Shown here piece by piece: positions 57,013 to 64,000 of a stretch of 64,000 nt of DNA (position 1 is the first letter of the stretch; each line of letters begins with the position of its first letter). The notes beneath the pieces are model-generated. The model worked only from the letters and a program-made list of their open reading frames with translations, searched no databases and was not told the origin of the DNA. Source of the stretch: Azolla caroliniana (taxonomy: Eukaryota; Polypodiophyta); the NCBI GenBank assembly GCA_043228905.1, contig JBHGNT010000017.1, positions 4,836,001-4,900,000 of the forward strand, read 5' to 3'. Position numbers and translations under genes: made by a program.

Positions 57013-60000
57013 TCATTTACGTTTTGATGCACGTTTCCCCTGCCCCTTCTTTGGTGGAGCTTTTCCTTGCCTACGCATTCTCTCTAATCTATCAATTCGC
57101 CTGCAAAAAAAGAGAAAGTGTCTCCACCCGTCATGACCACTTCTACTCCACCATGACATATCCACATCTAAAAAGAGGTGTGATAGTTAAAATCTGAAAT
57201 ACTTTGAGCTTTACTAAATTGAGATCCATAAGAAAGATAAACAATCCACAAGTTACCAACACAATGCACTAGCAATCATCCAAAATAGTAATCGATTCAT
57301 ACAAAGTAACAATGTATTCATCTGAAATAGATGTTGCACAGGTTTAATTACTAAATGGAACCAAAGCACCAAACCCGCAGATCACTTAATATTTCTTAGT
57401 AATAGCGTATTGCAGTGCTAAGGTATACATTCCCACATGCTTGAAGATACAGATACCAATGCTGGGTGAGATTTGAATAGTTTGAATAGAGATGTGAATC
57501 TCTTAGCAACAGTGAAGAACATTTAACTGATACATCCAGAATTCAATTCTGCCACTTCATATATATATATATGAATGTTTGAGAAGAGTTTTCAGGAATT
57601 CACTGCTAGAACTTTGTTCAACACGTTCCTGTCCTAAACCTTTAATCATACACTGTAAAGGGTGGATAAAAGCCACAACTGTGCTCATGGTTAATCACAA
57701 ATGCCACCAAAATATGTGTGGAACCTAAGATGCAAGGGAAAAAAAACTAATAAAAGCAAATCTTCTCATTTGGCTGGGTTCTCGACATTATGAAATGGTT
57801 TAAAAGATGGGAAGTAAAAGATCTATTGAGCTCTCAGGTGATGCTATGAAGCATGTGATCATGGAGGATAAAATACTAGAGGCACTAAGGATGAAGTGGC
57901 AAGATGTTAAAATGTCAAAATCCGTATTAGTACATTGCAAATGTTAACCCTGAATGTTGTAAACAATACAAGATAAAAATTCCAGAACTTATCTAACTGC
58001 ATCTTACTATCCCCATGAGCTTGGGCTTTGAAGAGCCGTAACACTTCACCAAACTCACTGACACAAGTTAAGTGTTGAGGTAACATCATGGCATTATCAC
58101 CCTATGTAGGAATATATATGCGAGGTAGGCAATGAAAACCTGGTGGAGGATGAATATCATGCACTTCCTGCAAGCTTCACATATAGTTCATGATAAATAC
58201 GATGACTTGTTAGATATCACGATAATTGAAGTCTCTACCAAGAAGGTCATGACATATTTTTGAGATTAAAGATCCTTCGGTTGCTCCTATTCAACTAGAA
58301 AAATGTTTTTATATAATTTAATATTTTCTGATTTTTGTATACAGCCTCGTTTTCAGAACTGCACTACAAAAAACATTTGCACACTGAATGGGGTGTTTGG
58401 ACAAGACTCCCACTCAACATTAAATAGGTATTTAAGAGCCCATGACTTAGCTGTCCCATCAGCGTTTAAATTTCTTCTTCCAAGAGCATATTCTATGTAT
58501 CTTGAATAGCACACACACATATATGTGTGTGTGCACTCCTAGGTTGTACATTTTTTTAAAGTACCGTGGCTTTTGTTTTGCAGAACTGCGTCTGGTTTCT
58601 TTAATCTCCCCTATGTGTTAAACCCCATTATTGTTTTGCAGAACTACATCTGGTTTCTTTAATCTCCCCTATGTGTTAAACCCCATTGATTGTTTTTACT
58701 TTCTATATTTCTGCCTTTAGATATTTCAGATAACTACCATTCTATCTTCACTTCTCTACACATACATGTGTATTATGTTCACCCACATCTACTCCGATTT
58801 GCCGACAATATATCTTCACCCTATCAGAAGGGCAAAGTTGAAGCAATGGATTCTTGTGTATATCTAGGATTCACATTTACAAGCACGAGTGGGTGCTTCT
58901 CAATGACCCAAGCCACCAAAAATTGGCTAACTCGAGATATGCAGCTCTAGCCACTAGACAGACTTCCACGAGGCTTGTACCTAAGTATAGTTATTATGGT
59001 CAACCCAGCCCTCATGTACCCTGCATCAATATGGGCTCCTGGCTCCCCATGTACATGTGGACACAAATAGAGCATCCAATAGTCATGAAGTTGTCACAAA
59101 TGATACATGGAAAAACGTGCACAACAAGAGAACATCAGTGCTGAATTGGGAGCACCCTGCGTGATGGTAGAAGCACTATTCCAAACAATGAACCTCATCA
59201 ACCAGATTTGAACCATTCTACATCAAAGAATTACATCTAAGGCGTTTCAATCATCAAACCAAATGGCAACAATAGAACATGCAAAAGGATTATGGTGTTG
59301 ACAGATGATAAAGTGGTTCAACAACAATGGCCTCGACAAGGATAGCAGCACTATAATATCAAACCTGGTAGAGTTGGTGCAATGAATTCTCAAGTGAGCA
59401 AAACTATACTATTTCTACTAGGTTGTGGTGGTTAACATTTCAGCTCACATTATCAACTAAAGCTTTATACTGGTTGTTCGAGAAGATGATTCCACTAAAG
59501 GTTTACTCAAGGAGGAAACATTTGACCATACAATTTCAAATGTTTCGTTGCATATACTATGTGGAGGTATACGTGCCTGATAAGATCGTACTAAGTCTGA
59601 CACAAAGAGTAGGAAACACGTCTTACAAAAGGCTACAAACTATATGTTCTAATTAAAAAATTCCACATGACTTATATAGAGAGATTGAGAAATCAAAAGG
59701 AAGATATAGCAAAGAGCATGAAGTAGAAATAGATCACAAGTAGGAGTCCGAATCCATAGATGAAGATTAAAAAATATTTGGTGATCCCTAAAGGAACTCA
59801 ATTCAACACAAGGTCACATCCATAGTAGGGCAGTAAGCTTTCAAATACTAGACCAAGGTTAGAATAAGGCTATGGTGTTTGAGTATGAAAGCATATTGGA
59901 TGATCAGACATGGGCTTTAGTTGATAGACCACACACAGGGGTCATCGAGACCAATTAGACCTTGACGACCACATACAAGGTTGTTGGGTTTGTGGATAAT

Positions 60001-61244
60001 TACAAACACAAGAAGAGTGACAAGAAGGTAAGCACAAAAGGTGTCATGTTTTGAGGAGTTGCTCATTACAAGGCTTGCAATGTTTCAAGTAAGCTTGATT
60101 GTGTTCACCACTTGAAACTACCAATATACTAGATTGATGTAATATCTACCTTTCTAGATGGATAATCAAGAAGGAAGTATTAGTGGCGCAACCTCCAAGC
60201 TTCGAGTTGCCTAATTTGAAAGGAAAGGTCTTAAGTTTATGAGAACTTAAACAACCAAAAGAAGAAAGCAAGGGCCTGGTATGAGCAAGAGCATAAATTC
60301 CTCAAAATATTCGACTTAGAAGATGTACAGCATGCTAGAATGACTATATGCTGAATAGGGTCCTAGGGTCATTGGAAAGATATCCACACAATTGTCCACT
60401 GATGGTCAATAGTAAATAGCCTTCACCCTTAGTCCTTGGCCAAAATTGATCTGACCAAGCTTTGCTTCCATACTTCAAGTCAAGACCTTCTCAGAAGAAG
60501 AAAATTTGTATAGATGGGGGTGTAAAGAGTTGGCAACCAGGAAATAATGCAACATTACATCCTCGTCCAACAAGATAAGATACACACTGACACAACTATA
60601 TCAGTGTGTATGTACACATATGTACATATACTTATTTCACTACAGGACTATAATATATAATGCTCGGAAGCTTGATTAATATCATCTAACTGAAATATGT
60701 AAATTTTTGTCATCGAGACAAGACAATGACACCAAACTATACCTACCAGATCTCTCCACCCAGAAAGAAGGAAGACAAAATAAATGCTCGAGACTAATAA
60801 AAATTATGAACCACACTCATGGGTCTCTTACAACACTATAAAAGGAGTCACACACACACACACACACACTGCCCACATGCATATACATTGCCCTCAGATG
60901 TACAAATGTAACATATAACAAAAAACAGAACAGAAAAGAACATGAGAATTGAGTTGAGTGAGGGGGGGTGGGCACAATAAACATCATACTGAAATCACTT
61001 ACTCTTCTTCTCCGGGAGTGAATCCTGGGAACTTGTTGGCGACAGACTGAGGATACCATTCCAAGACCTTGCCTCCGATGATCTTCCGCCTCAGAATCTT
61101 CCTCCCAGACCTCTGCCCATCCCCTCCTCCCACGGCGTGCCCGAAGATGCGGGCGGATGCCTCTGCAACCCCCCGCAAAGCCGCCGCCTTCAGCAACGAG
61201 CCAAGGCGAAGGGTGAGGGTGAGGGTACCCCCCATCGCCTCCAT
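57013..61244 (-). CDS. MRPS33: Mitochondrial small-subunit ribosomal protein mS33, two exons with a 3.9 kb intron
   Basis: Exon 1 is 61003-61244 and exon 2 is 57013-57100 (minus strand), phase 2, giving 109 residues. Exon 1 codes for ASARIFGHAVGGG, then SGRKILRRKIIGGKVLEWYP and the PGFTPGEEE end. Exon 2 completes it with RIDRLERMRRQGKAPPKKGQ and a basic GKRASKRK tail. This matches the plant homologue of MRPS33/yeast S27 over nearly its whole length. The protein is part of the mitochondrial ribosome small subunit. The donor (GAAGAAGA/gtaagt) and acceptor (tttttttgcag) are both strong. The first ATG (MEAMGG) is at 61244; a second at 61235 could serve. The intron (57101-61002) holds retroelement relics and tandem repeats but no competing gene. 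Confidence 0.92.
58573..58688 (+). repeat. 58-bp perfect-spacing tandem duplication in the mS33 intron
   Basis: The unit beginning ttgttttgcagaact and ending taaaccccatt occurs at 58573-58630 and 58631-58688 with only a few differences, so it is recent. Confidence 0.9.
58760..59400 (+). mobile_element. LINE relic in the mS33 intron
   Basis: Plus-strand text reads FADNISSPY, then YLGFTFTSTSGCFSMTQATK, then, in another frame, RYAALATRQ and a 'VNPALMYPASIWAPG' stretch. These are consecutive parts of a LINE polyprotein after the RT motif. The last part aligns base by base with the relic at 14590-14640, so both come from one family. Frameshifts and stops are frequent. Confidence 0.7.
59870..60420 (+). 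mobile_element. Decayed copia-type reverse transcriptase in the mS33 intron
   Basis: Readings in changing frames give IKKEVLVAQPPSFEL (copia 'EEVYMxQPxGFE') and then ARAWYEQEHKFLKIF (copia 'PRAWYxxID'), in the right order and spacing. Stops interrupt all frames. The sense strand is plus, opposite to the host gene. Confidence 0.6.
60847..60870. repeat. (CA)n microsatellite
   Basis: A short CA run within the mS33 intron, close to the donor side of the gene. Confidence 0.9.
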
Positions 61245-61283
61245 CAATCCTTCCTGCGCGCCTCTGCTCTGCTCTTTCTGATT

Positions 61284-61714
61284 GTATGTATGTACGAATC
61301 AGTACGATAGTATGTATGCACGTATGGTATGTATGTATGTACGTATGGTCTGTATGTATGTATCCACGTATGGTATGGTATGTATGTATGTATGTATGTA
61401 TGTATGTATGTACGTATGTATGTATGTACGTACGTACGTATGGTACGTATGTGTATGGTATGTATGGTTTGTATGTGTATGTGTATATGTATGTATGTAT
61501 GTATGTATGGTTTGTATGTATATGTGTATATGTATGTAGTATCATGTATGTATGGTTTGTATGTATATATGTATATGTATGTATGTATGGTTTGTATGTA
61601 TATGTGTATATGTACGTATGGTTTGTATGTATATGTGTATATGCATGGTTTGTATGTATATATGTATATGTAAATGTATGTATATGTGTATATGTATGTA
61701 TGTACGTATATGTG

Positions 61715-61746
<32 letters not shown>

Positions 61747-61800
61747 TGTATGTATGTATGGTATGTATGTTCATGTATGTATGTATGTATGTATGTATTG
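61284..61800. repeat. Long (TATG)n / (TACG) variant microsatellite block
   Basis: More than 500 bases of TATG units with interspersed TACG, TGTG and 'tatggtttgtatgtata' blocks, the last repeated about seven times and forming a higher-order unit of roughly 30-50 bases. It begins about 40 bases upstream of the mS33 start codon, so it lies in or next to its promoter. Long Tyr/Cys/Met or Ile/His/Thr frames here are by-products of the repeat. Confidence 0.95.
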
Positions 61801-64000
61801 TAGAGAGCTACCCACATGTGTGAGTGCTTCATACATAGCCTTTGGTTTCTACCATTGACCTCCTCTTCGTTTTGTTCCTTTCGAGGCACTAGAGATGTGC
61901 GGGAGAGAGGGAGATATATATCTTGTTTGTTGCTCTCTTCTACTTGATAAAAAAAAAATATGCATGTTTCAGATCGATGATACCGTTTTTCAGTTTCTGG
62001 AACCTTCTATATTTATAGCCGTGTAATATGAAATACGTATATGAGTCCGAGATTCCCAAAATTCGAGATAGGTTGCAAGTGGAGGTGTGTGCAACTAGCT
62101 ACAACATCCAAACTATATCAAGAGGTTTGACGTGTGTTCCTACATGTATATATGTGTGCATCTAGATGTGTATATCTTGTTGGATGAGAATGTTGTGTTG
62201 CATTCTCTCGTGGTCTCTAACTCCTTACAACCCCCAGTGTTTTCGTCTCCACTGAGCACACTCCTAGTGATTTGATGTCTTCCTTGTGCCCTTGGCATTG
62301 AGTATTATGTGTTATTAGTGTGATTAGTTCATGTGTACATGATCCAATTCCATACATTTGAGAATTGTCATCCTTCGTTTGTGGATCATCAAATTGAACT
62401 TCTCTTGGACTCAGCTCCTTCGTGAACAAGTCTATTCCCTCCATTTTCAATATTGGTTTGATAACCAAACATGTCCTTTCTACATTGGATTCATTCTAGT
62501 ATGACGTGTATACATTGGATTCATTCCTGTAGTGAGTATGAATAAGTATACTTCCAAAACAATATAATCAATGATATCCAAAAAGGCTACCCTAACATGA
62601 CTCAGAGCTTTTGATTGGTTACCACGCTAGGTGGATTCTCTTATTAATAGATATTGGCAACAATTACCTTGTCCATATAGGCCAAAGTTCATTATCTGTA
62701 TGAGAAATATCCCACGAACAATAATATATGTAGCATATGTTTCACTAGAACATGGTTTTGAAGAGTCATATGTTATCCTCTCAATACTATGCTCAATAAA
62801 GAAAAACTTAATGCAAGTTGTACCACATGATGCGGTTGGTAAAACATTTGAACATAAATTTGGGAGGGGTTGCCTCAAAACTATTTGTTAGAATGAAGAA
62901 ATGTGTTCCATGAAGAGCAAATTCCCTCAAGGCATTTAAGGCTTCCTTGAAGTCCCCTCATATGCAGATAACATGTACAACTTGGGTATCTTGGTGTCCT
63001 TAAAGCCCTATCTAGGTTGGTCCCATCCCTTCCTTTCCTTTTCTAGCATCTTCTATATATCGTGTCTTCATTAATCGTTAGATCCTCAACTTCAATTGTT
63101 GTCCATTTGGAGTTCATGATATTCATAGGCTCCATTTTGGATAACAAGTCATCTTAGAGGGTTGTAATACTACCTATTTAGGATAAACCAATTTAGGCCA
63201 TAAGTTAAGCAAATTCATTCATGTCATAAAGAGACTAACATTTTGTGGTATATAAGACAAGCACAAAGACGTCACAAAAATAAAGACAAATAGATTAAAC
63301 AAACATTAACAAGGAGATTAAGCAAACATTAATGCAAATATTAGAGGGTAGAGGGTTGTGTGACGAATAGAAAAGGTAGTCCGTTTATGGGTGAATGGAT
63401 ATTGTGCTTATGATTTTGAATTCAGAGAAATTTGTATCCTATGTTCTTTTGCATAAGATAGTTGATTATCAATTAAACTTGGAAAATTAAGGTGGTGGTG
63501 TTTAATAGTACGTCTTAACAAATGCCTTAGCAAATGAAATGGTGGGTAAGTGTTGGATAAGGTGATCATCACATGATATCATACTAGTGTTCCCAAATGG
63601 TTCAATGGTTAAAGAGTTATATGCTTTCACCATACATAAACTACTTCCTCTCCAATGTACCATCTCTCACATTAACTTGCTCAAAGAATCAAAAACTCAT
63701 TATGCAAGGTCTCATAGATACTTAGGAGGACATGGATCAAACTTCTGTAAGAGGTACATTATAAGGATGACCTTTTATCAAGAGTTTAAATCCATTGTTG
63801 ATGATGTAGAGATCACGTCTTAACCCAAAACCATCTTCTCATCATAAATGAGGACGGGTTTGTACTTTTTCTTGGATATATGGATACACGGATTGAGATT
63901 ACACCATTTACGTCTACCTCACTAGTTCATTGTTATGCAGATTGGGTGTTCATTAGCGAAATAAGTGAGAGAGTGTGTTAACCACTCTCAACTGCGTTAG
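61801..64000. other. Gene-free DNA, possible retroelement debris
   Basis: No confident gene. The word tacattggattcattc is repeated at about 62482 and 62512. A minus-strand open stretch at 62217-62468 (SPREVQFDD) faintly recalls the copia polyprotein hinge. Near 63591 'tggttcaatggttaaagag' is tRNA-like but unsupported by a second box. Confidence 0.5.

Noticed and set aside
61244-61889. Long open frames (up to 242 codons) over the TATG array
   Set aside because: They are low-complexity repeat by-products; the true gene on this strand is mS33, which starts at 61244.
1-64000. CRISPR array, bacterial defence system or operon
   Set aside because: The sequence is eukaryotic nuclear DNA; the regular repeats are microsatellites, minisatellites and SINE-like units without unique spacers.

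Overview
This is a 64 kb stretch of plant nuclear DNA. The evidence is multi-exon genes with GT-AG introns, pyrimidine-rich 5' leaders, telobox motifs, decayed LINE and copia retrotransposons, tRNA-derived SINE-like repeats, and two PLS-class pentatricopeptide repeat (PPR) genes. The wording of the PPR repeats (VSWTALIAGYAEHGPGEEA and similar), the low gene density and the long CATA/TATG and CT microsatellites suggest a fern or another seed-free vascular plant. That is an inference; the species is not fixed by the sequence. Exon boundaries were read by hand from frame, phase and splice consensus, without transcript data.

Layout. The 3' end of an unrecognised, beta-rich conserved-looking protein lies at 79-1718 (+). 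A four-exon PLS-DYW PPR gene with a decayed deaminase domain follows at 3412-7026 (+). A four-exon CorA-like magnesium transporter gene is at 9981-12774 (+). A dead LINE lies at about 14540-15745. A DUF1644 zinc-binding protein is at 20009-21160 (-) with a 5'UTR intron. A SNRNP25-type ubiquitin-like protein is at 26887-27881 (+), and a LINE reverse-transcriptase relic at about 29560-30190. A PPR gene lacking a DYW domain (33384-35666, -) is divergent from a nine-exon 4'-phosphopantetheinyl transferase (about 36246-40649, +). MED28 is at 42785-44249 (-). A Sec14/CRAL-TRIO lipid-transfer protein is at 48458-50929 (-). The mitoribosomal protein mS33 is at 57013-61244 (-), split by a 3.9 kb intron full of dead retroelements. 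The rest is repeat-rich DNA without recognisable genes.

The genes form no operon or single pathway. Several are organelle-related by family: the two PPR proteins, mS33 and possibly the phosphopantetheinyl transferase. MED28 and the SNRNP25-like protein point to nuclear gene expression.

The most notable pattern is structural. Three genes carry local tandem duplications that copy an exon end or an intron end: CorA intron 1 and exon 3, the Sec14 exon 1 end, and the last exon/3' flank of the phosphopantetheinyl transferase. In CorA intron 1 the functional 3' splice site looks like the last unit of a roughly 50-80 bp degenerate repeat. Other points are two apparent GC-AG introns, a clean MITE with an 8-bp target duplication, tandemly arrayed SINE-like units with A and B boxes, and a DYW domain that has lost its catalytic histidine.
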